Source: SZUA-365 sp049663345
GTDB taxonomy: Bacteria; Bacteroidota; Ignavibacteria; SZUA-365
Assembly: GCA_049663345.1 (NCBI GenBank)
Contig: JBATDG010000073.1
Location: 1 to 64,000, forward strand
Reading direction: 5' to 3'
Length of the DNA stretch: 64,000 nucleotides
Below are positions 36,199 to 44,365 of the stretch, piece by piece. The position numbers and the translations under genes were made by a program. The number at the start of each line of letters is the position of its first letter. Position 1 is the first letter of the stretch. Under the pieces are notes generated by a model. It had not been told where the DNA came from. It did not search any database and was given only the letters and a program-made list of their open reading frames with translations.

Positions 36199-37440
36199 TT
36201 GAGCTATCTGCAGGACTACGCCTCTCTTCAGAACACCCTGAATCCGAACACAGATCAATCCGATGTCTCGGGGTATGATATCACGCTGCGGCGGTTGGAG
36301 TTCAACTCCGTTGCGCGGGATGTACTTCCGGGTGCGGCATCCTACCGATGCAGCTGCCACAGCCGCCGCTTCGAGGGTTGGTGGCCGTCGCAGGATAATG
36401 CCATGTTCTGGCCGACGGATGGCAGTCTCCACATGCCGGACTGCGATGTCGAGAGCAACTCGCGTTTTCAATGCACGCTGATGGAGCCGAAGCAGCACGC
36501 CGCTCGCGGGGTTATTATTCTTCTGCATGGACTCAACGAAAAACGCTGGGAGAAATATCTGCCGTGGGCTTTGCGGCTTGTGCAGCTGACCGGAAAAGCG
36601 GTTTTGCTGTTTCCAATCGCCTTTCATATGGATCGCACGCCGGCTGCATGGTCGGATCCGCGACGCATGGCCAAAGTCTGCGCTGAGCGTCGCGCGGCAT
36701 TTCCTTCCATCGTTGGATCGTCGCTGGCGAATGCCGCCATGAGTTCACGCCTGCAGATGCTGCCCCAGCGGTTCTTCTGGTCCGGTCTTCAGACCTATGA
36801 AGAAATCGTCGGATTCATCCGCGAGCTTCGTGCCGGTGCTGTGCAGGGACTCCCCGCCGACATCACAATTGATTTTTTCGCTTATTCCATCGGGGCATTT
36901 CTTTCTGAAATTCTGCTCATGGCGGATGAAGACGGTTTATTCAGCGCCTCACGCCTTTTCCTTTTCTGCGGTGGGCCGACACTTGATCGAATGTATCCGA
37001 CCTCGCGCTACATCCTTGACAGCGAAGCAACCATCGCGCTGTATTCCTTTTTCAACGAACATCTGGAAAACGAATTCAATCGTGATCCCCGTATGGCGCA
37101 TTACTTCAAAGACGAACATCCTGCAGGACCGGCATTCCGGAGCATGCTGTCGTACCACAAGCTGCACGCTGAACGCGAGAAGAGATTCCGCGAGCTCGCA
37201 CCGCGCATCCGTGTTACGGCCTTGCGCAAGGACAGTGTAATTCCCCCGGGTGAAATTCTGAACACGCTGCAGGGCAGCTACCGCGACATCCCTGTGCCTG
37301 TGGATGTTTTGGACTTCCCGTACGAATATTCGCACGTGCAGCCTTTCCCTGCAAACGCCTCCCTCGAGTCCGAAGTCGATGCCGCGTTTTCCAGTGTTAT
37401 GAATCTCGCCGCCGGGCACCTCGGCCAGAGGGCAGAATGA
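36199..37440 (+). CDS. Alpha/beta-hydrolase-like protein, possibly DUF6051
   Basis: About 413 residues. No ATG fits; GGGAG at 36188-36192 lies six bases before a TTG at 36199, the start I prefer over the TTG at 36181. The core shows an alpha/beta-hydrolase pattern: VIILLHGLNEKRW (oxyanion HG), a nucleophile-elbow-like FFAYSIGAFLSE (GxSxG varied to A-Y-S-I-G), a late acidic residue, and a likely catalytic His in YSHVQPFP. It resembles my memory of DUF6051. The stop overlaps the ATG of a histidine kinase by four bases (ATGA), so the two are translationally coupled. Confidence 0.68.
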   Translation: MSYLQDYASLQNTLNPNTDQSDVSGYDITLRRLEFNSVARDVLPGAASYRCSCHSRRFEGWWPSQDNAMFWPTDGSLHMPDCDVESNSRFQCTLMEPKQHAARGVIILLHGLNEKRWEKYLPWALRLVQLTGKAVLLFPIAFHMDRTPAAWSDPRRMAKVCAERRAAFPSIVGSSLANAAMSSRLQMLPQRFFWSGLQTYEEIVGFIRELRAGAVQGLPADITIDFFAYSIGAFLSEILLMADEDGLFSASRLFLFCGGPTLDRMYPTSRYILDSEATIALYSFFNEHLENEFNRDPRMAHYFKDEHPAGPAFRSMLSYHKLHAEREKRFRELAPRIRVTALRKDSVIPPGEILNTLQGSYRDIPVPVDVLDFPYEYSHVQPFPANASLESEVDAAFSSVMNLAAGHLGQRAE

Positions 37441-39890
37441 CGATACACGATCAGACCTTTCCTGTGGAAACGAAGGGCGCAATTGGATGGCGGGATGCAC
37501 TGTGGGTCGCCTCATTCGCCCTCATCTATTTCCTTGTTGCCCGGCTGAGCCTGCTGCTCGTTTTTGAACCCGAGGGAATCGCCGTTATCTGGCCGCCTGC
37601 TGGAATTTTTCTCTCTGCCATTTTATTGACCCGGAAAGAGATAAGACCATACCTGATAGGCACGCTTTTTCTGACTGATCTGGCTGCCGAACTCCTCGTC
37701 GGTACATCTCCCTTAGTGGGACTTGTCTATTCCGCGGCATTGACCGGAGATGCTGCGTTCAGCGCATGGCTGCTGCACCGTTTTGTGGGAGAGTCGATAA
37801 CCTTCCAGCGGGTGAGAGATCTCACGGGCTTTCTTCTTTTTTCGGTTCTCCTGAGCAACGCGCTTGCTGCGACAGTTGCTGCGTCCGTTGCCGGGTATTA
37901 TTCATGGACGTCTTTCTCGTCATCATGGTTCGGATGGTGGTCAGCAGACGGCGTCGGTACTCTCCTCGTGACACCACTCATCATGAACCTCGCATACCAG
38001 ACGAAACTCCGTTTCAAAAACATTAGAACCAGGCGCGTGATTGAAGGCGCAGTAATGTTTCTGCTCATCCTGTTGTTGAACAATTTTACCTTCGCCCATT
38101 CCATCACGGACAGGCACGTGGAGCTGCTCTTCGTCCTGGTTTCATTCCCAATACTGATCTGGGCGGCGCTGCGTCTCGGCGTGATTGGCACGATTTCCGC
38201 AATCCTGACGCTGGCGCTGGTAATTCTGATGCACACAATGTCCGGCCACTTCGTTTATCTATCTGCCGGGTCGAATCTCGTTCTGGCCAGTTACCTTCAG
38301 ATCTATCTCGCTATCGCCTTCGCACCGGCGTTGTTTCTTGCCGTGGTTATCGCCGAGCACACACAGGATAAAAAAGAGATCGAGGAAAGCGAACGACGCT
38401 ACCGCGATTTCTTTGAAGACGATCTGACCGGCGACTACATCTCCCGGCCGGATGGAACAATCATCGAGTGCAATCCTGCTTTTGCCAAAATCTTTGAATA
38501 CGATTCGGTTGACGACGTTATGCGGCATAACGCTTCAGAGTTTCATCCTACGTCCGATGTCCGCAGCAAATTCCTTGAACTTCTGAAAAAGGAAAAACGC
38601 CTGATTAATGTCGAGACGGAAGGCCTGACACAAACAGGAAGGATTATTCACCTGATCGAAAACATCATCGGGAAATTTGACGAGAATGGCGAGCTGGTAG
38701 AAATTAAGGGATATCTATTTGACGACACTGAACGCAAACATGCATCGGAGCTGTTGAAGGCAAGGGAACGCAGGTTCGGCGCTCTGATTGAAAATATTTC
38801 CGACGTTATCACAATACTCGGAGCGGAGGGACTGATGAAATTTGAAAGTCCCTCTGTGCAACGCATTCTCGGCTACGGACAAAATGAACTCATCGGCAGA
38901 AGTGCCTTTGAATTTATACATCCGGAGGATCACACTAAAGTCGCCGAGGCCATCGCAGCGGGTCTGGGCGAAGCCTTCGCGGTTGTCGAGACCGATTATC
39001 GCTTCCGACATAAAAATGGGACGTGGCGTCACCTCCATGGCATCGGTGTCAATATGATCCACGATGAAACCCTTCAGGGCTTTGTCGTTACCTCCCGCGA
39101 CATAACCGAAAACAAATCATACGAAAAGGATCTTGTTGAAGCGCGGGACCAGGCCGAACGGTCCGAGAAACTTAAGGACGCCTTTATTGCGAACATCTCG
39201 CATGAAATCCGCACTCCGTTGAATATCATTCTCGGCTACAACGGTTTGATCGAAACAATGCTGGAACAGAAGGCTCATGCCGATGAAATGGAACTGTTCG
39301 AGAATGTCAAGGAAGGGTCCGTGCGGCTGATGCGGACCGTGGACATGATCCTCGATATCTCCCGCCTTCAGGTTGGCGACATCAAGCTGCACCCTGCCCC
39401 GCTCGACCTGTGCAGCCTCGTGGAAGCCAGCGTTCAGGAGCATGAAGTTATCGCGCAGCAGAAGTCCCTGGTTCTCTCTGTCATGCTAGCGGATGAGGCA
39501 GTGGTTGCTGAAGCAGATGAATATACGCTGCGCCAGACCCTCGACAATCTGATCGGGAATGCGCTCAAATATACCCGAGAAGGCGGAGTGGTTCTGGTGG
39601 TCCGTTACGCAGCCAGCGGTGCTCCCTGCATCGATGTGAAGGACACCGGAATCGGCATCGATCCTGATTATCTTCCGCGCCTGTTCTCTCCTTATTCGCA
39701 GGAGCAGATCGGAATGACGCGTGCCTATGACGGCGTCGGACTCGGTCTCGCCCTTGTGAAAAACTACACAGCCATGAACGGCATCACCATTCATGTCGAG
39801 AGCGAGAAAGGTGTCGGCACGACTTTCACTCTTGAATTCCGGATCCCAGACGGAGCTTCGGAGCACAATATGCCAAGCGGATATCTTTGA
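37437..39890 (+). CDS. MASE1-PAS sensor histidine kinase
   Basis: An 817-residue kinase. Residues about 15-315 are a MASE1-type integral membrane sensor (eight to ten helices; VIWPPAGIFLSAILL is the MASE1 hallmark). Two PAS domains follow (about 318-440 and 445-568; the second with PAC-like RHKNGTWRHLHGI). HisKA has its His near residue 588 in NISHEIRTPLNIIL. The HATPase has NLIGNALKYTREGG, DTGIGI and GVGLGLALVK. It has no receiver domain. Translation is coupled to the hydrolase-like gene upstream, which may modulate the signal, and no response regulator lies nearby. Confidence 0.9.
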   Translation: MTIHDQTFPVETKGAIGWRDALWVASFALIYFLVARLSLLLVFEPEGIAVIWPPAGIFLSAILLTRKEIRPYLIGTLFLTDLAAELLVGTSPLVGLVYSAALTGDAAFSAWLLHRFVGESITFQRVRDLTGFLLFSVLLSNALAATVAASVAGYYSWTSFSSSWFGWWSADGVGTLLVTPLIMNLAYQTKLRFKNIRTRRVIEGAVMFLLILLLNNFTFAHSITDRHVELLFVLVSFPILIWAALRLGVIGTISAILTLALVILMHTMSGHFVYLSAGSNLVLASYLQIYLAIAFAPALFLAVVIAEHTQDKKEIEESERRYRDFFEDDLTGDYISRPDGTIIECNPAFAKIFEYDSVDDVMRHNASEFHPTSDVRSKFLELLKKEKRLINVETEGLTQTGRIIHLIENIIGKFDENGELVEIKGYLFDDTERKHASELLKARERRFGALIENISDVITILGAEGLMKFESPSVQRILGYGQNELIGRSAFEFIHPEDHTKVAEAIAAGLGEAFAVVETDYRFRHKNGTWRHLHGIGVNMIHDETLQGFVVTSRDITENKSYEKDLVEARDQAERSEKLKDAFIANISHEIRTPLNIILGYNGLIETMLEQKAHADEMELFENVKEGSVRLMRTVDMILDISRLQVGDIKLHPAPLDLCSLVEASVQEHEVIAQQKSLVLSVMLADEAVVAEADEYTLRQTLDNLIGNALKYTREGGVVLVVRYAASGAPCIDVKDTGIGIDPDYLPRLFSPYSQEQIGMTRAYDGVGLGLALVKNYTAMNGITIHVESEKGVGTTFTLEFRIPDGASEHNMPSGYL

Positions 39891-39926
39891 TGGCTATCTC
39901 CCTGCCATCGATTTTTCTGTTTCTCT

Positions 39927-40685
39927 TTACATCAGGACTGGCAGCACCAGTTTCAAGCCGGCGAGAACCAGAACCACACTCATAACCGTCTGCAGATGCG
40001 GTACACTCAGCCGCTTCGCGCCTGCGAATGAACCCAGCCATCCGCCGATGATGACTGCCGCGACGAGGAGGAGCCACGGACCGGGAACGAGGTTCCCGCG
40101 CGTAAGATGACCCGCGAGACCGGAGCAGGAATTGACGACAATAAATGCGCTCGCGATTGCCGCAGTCTGCTTCGGATCAGTCCAGCGCAGCAGCAGCAGA
40201 AGTGGACTCAGAAAAACCCCGCCCCCGATCCCGATCATTCCTGAAAGCAAACCGAGTACACTGCCGCTTCCCAATCCGACCATCCAGAGGATGCGGCGAT
40301 CAACAGTTCTGACGGGGGCGGTGCTTCCACGAATAATAAAAATGCGCGCGGCAGCGAGGATGAGAAAAATTCCGAGGAAGAGACGGAGATAGGCTTCCTC
40401 GACATGGAGTAAACCGCCGACGAAAGCCGCAGGTACGGAGGCAATGACGAAGGGCAGGAGGATTCGGGAACGGAGATGTCCTTCGCTCCAGAACATATAC
40501 AGTCCGATCGCGGCAACGAGTATGTTCAGTACGAGTACGACCGGGACCATCGCCGCGGACATCAATCCCGCGAGCGAAAGTATCGCGAGATAGCCGGATG
40601 CACCTCCGTGGCCAACCGATGAAAACAGGAAAGCGATGGCGCAGAAAGCTACACCCAGAACTGCCGCCTGAGAGAGATCAATCAT
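39927..40685 (-). CDS. TauE/SafE-family (sulfite exporter-like) permease
   Basis: A 252-residue membrane protein with about eight helices. The two TauE/SafE signatures are present in the halves: FSSVGHGGASGYLAIL near the N-terminus and GMIGIGGGVFLSPLLLL in the middle. Family members move sulfite, sulfonates or other organic anions out of or into the cell; the substrate cannot be told here. Its 5' end overlaps the MOSC gene by a few bases at the end of the molybdenum-cofactor operon, so a sulfur- or anion-related role linked to that pathway is possible. Confidence 0.83.
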   Translation of the reverse strand: MIDLSQAAVLGVAFCAIAFLFSSVGHGGASGYLAILSLAGLMSAAMVPVVLVLNILVAAIGLYMFWSEGHLRSRILLPFVIASVPAAFVGGLLHVEEAYLRLFLGIFLILAAARIFIIRGSTAPVRTVDRRILWMVGLGSGSVLGLLSGMIGIGGGVFLSPLLLLLRWTDPKQTAAIASAFIVVNSCSGLAGHLTRGNLVPGPWLLLVAAVIIGGWLGSFAGAKRLSVPHLQTVMSVVLVLAGLKLVLPVLM

Positions 40686-41163
40686 TCGGGTTCCCGCCCT
40701 TCTCTTGTGCGATATCTGAAGACGAGACGAATGAGACAGTGCTCCCCACCTGTACCACAGCTCCTTGCAGAACGCGGGCGAAAAGTCCCTCGCGAGGCAT
40801 CACGCAATCGCCCACCTGCTCGAAGATCGCGCAGCGAGAATGGCATTCTTTCCCGATCTGCGTGATTTCCAGTTCCGCTTCCCCGACACGGATTTTGTCG
40901 CCGATGTGCAGGGAGAGAAGATCGACTCCTTTCGTGGTGATGTTCTCCGCGAAGGCGCCGGGCTGAACGGCCAATCCCAGCGCGTGGATTTTTTCGATGC
41001 TCTCTATCGCCAGCAGGCTCACCTGCCGGTGCCACTTACCCGCATGTGCATCGCCTTCGATCCCCCAATCCTCGATGAGCCGCACTTCTTCGCGGTTGCT
41101 CTTGGCTATACCTTTTTCTGCGCTGGTCGAAAGCGCGACGACGCTGCCTGCTGCCTGCTTCAT
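40678..41163 (-). CDS. MOSC-domain protein
   Basis: About 161 residues. Its ATG at 41163 overlaps the moeA stop (ATGA), which I prefer over a GTG at 41172. The MOSC beta-barrel is visible through IEDWGIEGDAHAGKWHRQVSLL, GAFAENITTKGVDLLSLHIGD and IGKECHSRCAIF, with the conserved Cys in the last. MOSC domains bind or transfer molybdenum-cofactor sulfur. Here it follows moaA, moaC-moaB and moeA, so a role in maturing the cofactor for the molybdoenzyme encoded upstream is likely. Confidence 0.85.
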   Translation of the reverse strand: MKQAAGSVVALSTSAEKGIAKSNREEVRLIEDWGIEGDAHAGKWHRQVSLLAIESIEKIHALGLAVQPGAFAENITTKGVDLLSLHIGDKIRVGEAELEITQIGKECHSRCAIFEQVGDCVMPREGLFARVLQGAVVQVGSTVSFVSSSDIAQEKGGNPND

Positions 41164-42383
41164 GACCACCACCAGTTTATCAATTCTACAGCAATGCTGC
41201 GGTTTCTCTGAACCGATGTTGCGCTCTTCGGAAAGCGGTAGATTCCGTTCGCTGAAGCAAGGCCGCTCAGCATGTGGGATTCCTGTCCCCGCAGCGGCGC
41301 GACGATGAATCCGCCTTTGCCGTCCTTCGAGATGCGGACCCTGACGAATTCCATTCGTCCCGCCTGTTTTTTCAGATCACCCGTGAGCCGGGCATGGATG
41401 ATCAGCGGTTCGGGGAGGCTCTGTCCTGTCATGCGGGCGATGGCCGGTCTTATGAGCAGGTGAAAGGAGAGCAGTGCGGAGACGGGATTTCCGGGCAGCG
41501 CGAATATCAGCTTCTTTCCTTTCGTACCGAAGAAATTCGGTTTACCTGGCTTCATGGCGATGCGCCAGAAATGCTCTTTCACACGAAGCGAATGCAGCGC
41601 CTCGCGGACGTAATCGTGATCGCCCACGGAAATTCCTCCCACCGTGATAACGATATCCGAGGATCGCAGCGCTTCGCCGATGACCTGCGAAATCTGCGCT
41701 GGCGCATCGGCGGCGCGGGTCATGCGGACCTCGCTCACGCCGAGCATATTGAGGGCTGAAGAAAGTGCGGTTGAATTCGAATCGCGGATTTGTCCCGCTT
41801 TGAGCTCCGCCGTCACCGGACGCACTTCATCGCCGGTCACCACGAGCGAAACGCGGGGCTTTTTGAAGACGCGAACGCGCGCGCAGCCCGCGGAGGCGAG
41901 GAGTCCGGCGACCGGCGGGGTAATCAGCGTTCCCGATAAAAGGACCACAGCGCCTTTTTTAAATTCCGCGCCCCTTCGACGGATGCTCGTGCCTGAACGG
42001 ATCGGCGTGCTGATTTCAATTCCGCTGTCCGTTTCAGTCACGAGTTCCTTCATGATGACGGCATCCGCGCCGCGGGGAATCGGAGCGCCGGTCATGATCT
42101 TGATGGCGGAGCGGCGCTTTACCGCAGTGTCCGCCGCTTCGCCTGCGTGGATAGTGCCGGCAACGGAGAGCGTGACCGGATGGCCGACGTCAGCGTTCGC
42201 GATATCGGCGGAGCGGATGGCGTAGCCGTCCATCGATGAGGAGTCGAAGGGCGGCATCGGATTTTTTGCGGTGATGTCTTCGGCGAGGATTTCCCCGGTG
42301 ACGCGGCTAAGCGGCTTGATGGTTGTGCCCAGCACGGCGCTCTCGGCGAGAACGATCGCGAGGGCGTCGTCGAAATCAATCAC
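41160..42383 (-). CDS. moeA: Molybdopterin molybdenumtransferase MoeA
   Basis: A 407-residue MoeA that inserts molybdate into adenylylated molybdopterin. Signatures are MPPFDSSSMDGYAIR at the N-terminus, the metal-site regions IMTGAPIPRGADAV, a MoCF-like domain with TGDEVRP, SDIVITVGGISVGDHDYV, KPGKPNFFG and FALPGNPVSALLSF, and the C-terminal domain IV. The start is GTG, overlapping the moaC-moaB stop by four bases. It belongs to a tight moaA-moaCB-moeA-MOSC unit. Confidence 0.94.
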   Translation of the reverse strand: MIDFDDALAIVLAESAVLGTTIKPLSRVTGEILAEDITAKNPMPPFDSSSMDGYAIRSADIANADVGHPVTLSVAGTIHAGEAADTAVKRRSAIKIMTGAPIPRGADAVIMKELVTETDSGIEISTPIRSGTSIRRRGAEFKKGAVVLLSGTLITPPVAGLLASAGCARVRVFKKPRVSLVVTGDEVRPVTAELKAGQIRDSNSTALSSALNMLGVSEVRMTRAADAPAQISQVIGEALRSSDIVITVGGISVGDHDYVREALHSLRVKEHFWRIAMKPGKPNFFGTKGKKLIFALPGNPVSALLSFHLLIRPAIARMTGQSLPEPLIIHARLTGDLKKQAGRMEFVRVRISKDGKGGFIVAPLRGQESHMLSGLASANGIYRFPKSATSVQRNRSIAVELINWWWS

Positions 42384-43321
42384 GGAGTGCTCTCCCTTTC
42401 GTCATGATGCGCAGTACTGTTTTGCATCCAGAGCATGTTGAAGGAATGCAGAAGTGCGGGGAAGAGCGCGTTGAGGGAATCCAGCACGCCGCCGGTGGAG
42501 CCGGGGAGATTGAGAATAATCGTATTTCCGCGAATTCCGGCCTGCGCGCGGGAGAGCATGGCGTAGGGCGTGCGATCCTGTCCGTAAGCGCGCGCGGCCT
42601 CGGGGATCCCGGGAATGCTGCGCTCGATCACCTGAGCCATGGCTTCGGGAGTGCAGTCCCTGGGACTGAATCCGGTTCCCCCGGTGGTGACAACCAGATC
42701 AAGTTTCTGCTCGTCGACATAGGCGGTGAGCGTCCGGACAATCACATCGACGTCGTCGGGAATAATGCTGTAGTCGCGAACTTCCACACCTTCGGCTTCA
42801 AGCCTTTCCATGATCAGTTTTCCTGACCGGTCTGTTTTTTCTCCTGCGGAAATCGAATCCGACATCACCAGCACAGCGGCGCGGAGCGGTCTTTCAAACG
42901 ATTCCCTGAAATCGGATTTGCCGCCTTCCTTTTTATCCAGACGTACACGGAGGATCTCCATTCCCTCATCCAGCATTTTCAGCATGTCGTAGAGCGTGAG
43001 AGCGGCTACGCTGGCTCCGGTCATCGCTTCCATCTCCACGCCGGTTTTGTAGATCGCCTTGACCTCGACGCGGACAGTAATGCGATCGTCGGTGAGATCG
43101 AAGTCGACGCCGACGTAATCGACGGGCAGTGGATGGCAGTAGGGAATGATGGTGGGACAGGATTTGACGGCCTGAACAGCGGCCACTTTGGCGACGGAGA
43201 AAGGATCGCCTTTCGGGACGCGATGCTCGCGGATTATCGCGGCCGTGCCCGGACTGATAGTCAGTTCCGCCGACGCGAAAGCCGTGCGGAGAGTTTTCAC
43301 TTTGTGAGAAACATCGATCAT
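42380..43321 (-). CDS. Bifunctional MoaC-MoaB fusion for molybdenum cofactor synthesis
   Basis: A 313-residue fusion. Residues about 1-155 are MoaC (cyclic pyranopterin monophosphate synthase step; KSCPTIIPYCHPLPVDYV, VEMEAMTGASVAALTLYDM). Residues about 165-310 are a MoaB/Mog-type MoCF domain (VLVMSDSISAGEKTDRSG, LVVTTGGTGFSPRDCTPEA, LPGSTGGVLDSLN) that adenylylates molybdopterin. Such fusions are known in several phyla and couple an early and a late step. GGAGG precedes the ATG. It starts three bases after the moaA stop. Confidence 0.93.
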   Translation of the reverse strand: MIDVSHKVKTLRTAFASAELTISPGTAAIIREHRVPKGDPFSVAKVAAVQAVKSCPTIIPYCHPLPVDYVGVDFDLTDDRITVRVEVKAIYKTGVEMEAMTGASVAALTLYDMLKMLDEGMEILRVRLDKKEGGKSDFRESFERPLRAAVLVMSDSISAGEKTDRSGKLIMERLEAEGVEVRDYSIIPDDVDVIVRTLTAYVDEQKLDLVVTTGGTGFSPRDCTPEAMAQVIERSIPGIPEAARAYGQDRTPYAMLSRAQAGIRGNTIILNLPGSTGGVLDSLNALFPALLHSFNMLWMQNSTAHHDERESTP

Positions 43322-43324
43322 CGA

Positions 43325-44314
43325 TCAACCTCCAATCTGAATCATCGAGCGGTTTACCAGTCCGCACAATGTATCGACTGGAGGATGAGAATACCACTTT
43401 GCTCCGACGGCCTCACGGATCGCGGACTCCAGCTCATTGTCGCTGCCGTGTTCCCTGAGAATGCCGCGAAGGTTGGTTTCCGCTTTCGAGAACAGGCAGG
43501 GCTTGACGGTTCCGTCGGCCGTGAGCCGGATCCGGTTGCAGCCGACGCAGAAATGCTCCGACATCGAAGTGATGAAGCTGACGTTTCCGCTGAAGCCCGG
43601 CACGTGAAAATCCTTCGCCACCGAATGCGCATCCCCGCCGGTCATGGGAATCAAGTCGTATTCGGTGGAGATGACGTCGCGCATTTCGCTGTAGGGCATG
43701 AAGCCGGCCTCACTCCAGCGGTTGGAATCAAACGGCATGTATTCGATGAAGCGCACGTTGACGGGATTCTCTTTCGTCAGACGGACGAGATCCAGAATCT
43801 CGTCGTCGTTGACTCCCTTGATCACTACGATATTCAGCTTGAGCGGCGAGAAGCCGCATTCGAGCGCCGCTGCGATTCCGTCGGCGACCGCAGAAAATTC
43901 ATCCTGCTTCGTGATAGCGGCGAAGCGTTCCGGACGCAGCGTATCGAGACTGATGTTGAGGGCCTGGAGTCCCGCCTGCTTCAGCTCGGCGGCATACTGC
44001 CGTAGAAGAACGCCGTTCGTGGTCAGTCCAACTGTATCGATGCCCTGCATCTCCGCGAGCTGCGAGACGAGCTGCGGGAGTCCTTTGCGCACGAGGGGTT
44101 CACCGCCGGTGAGGCGGACTTTGCGCACGCCCATACCGGCGAAGATTCCGGCCACGCGGAGAATTTCATCGAAGGTGAGAAGTTCTTCCTGCGGACGGAA
44201 CGCCATGTGCTCCTGCGGCATACAGTAGCGGCACCGCAGATTGCAGCGATCCGTTACCGAAATGCGAAGGTATGTATGCGATCTATAGTAGCTGTCGACG
44301 AGTTCAGTATTCAT
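43325..44314 (-). CDS. moaA: GTP 3',8-cyclase MoaA
   Basis: A 329-residue radical SAM enzyme that catalyses the first step of molybdenum cofactor synthesis. The N-terminal cluster motif is CNLRCRYC (CxxxCxxC). The SAM-binding GGEPLVRKG follows. The C-terminal cluster cysteines are in CVGCNRIRLTADGTVKPC, and the protein ends in Gly-Gly, which MoaA needs for activity. It sits directly downstream of the molybdoenzyme genes, suggesting local cofactor supply. moaD and moaE are not in the window. Confidence 0.95.
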   Translation of the reverse strand: MNTELVDSYYRSHTYLRISVTDRCNLRCRYCMPQEHMAFRPQEELLTFDEILRVAGIFAGMGVRKVRLTGGEPLVRKGLPQLVSQLAEMQGIDTVGLTTNGVLLRQYAAELKQAGLQALNISLDTLRPERFAAITKQDEFSAVADGIAAALECGFSPLKLNIVVIKGVNDDEILDLVRLTKENPVNVRFIEYMPFDSNRWSEAGFMPYSEMRDVISTEYDLIPMTGGDAHSVAKDFHVPGFSGNVSFITSMSEHFCVGCNRIRLTADGTVKPCLFSKAETNLRGILREHGSDNELESAIREAVGAKWYSHPPVDTLCGLVNRSMIQIGG

Positions 44315-44365
44315 GACGTCTTTCGAAAAAGAACCGTGCAGCGGCGATGCGTCTGCAGCGCGTTA

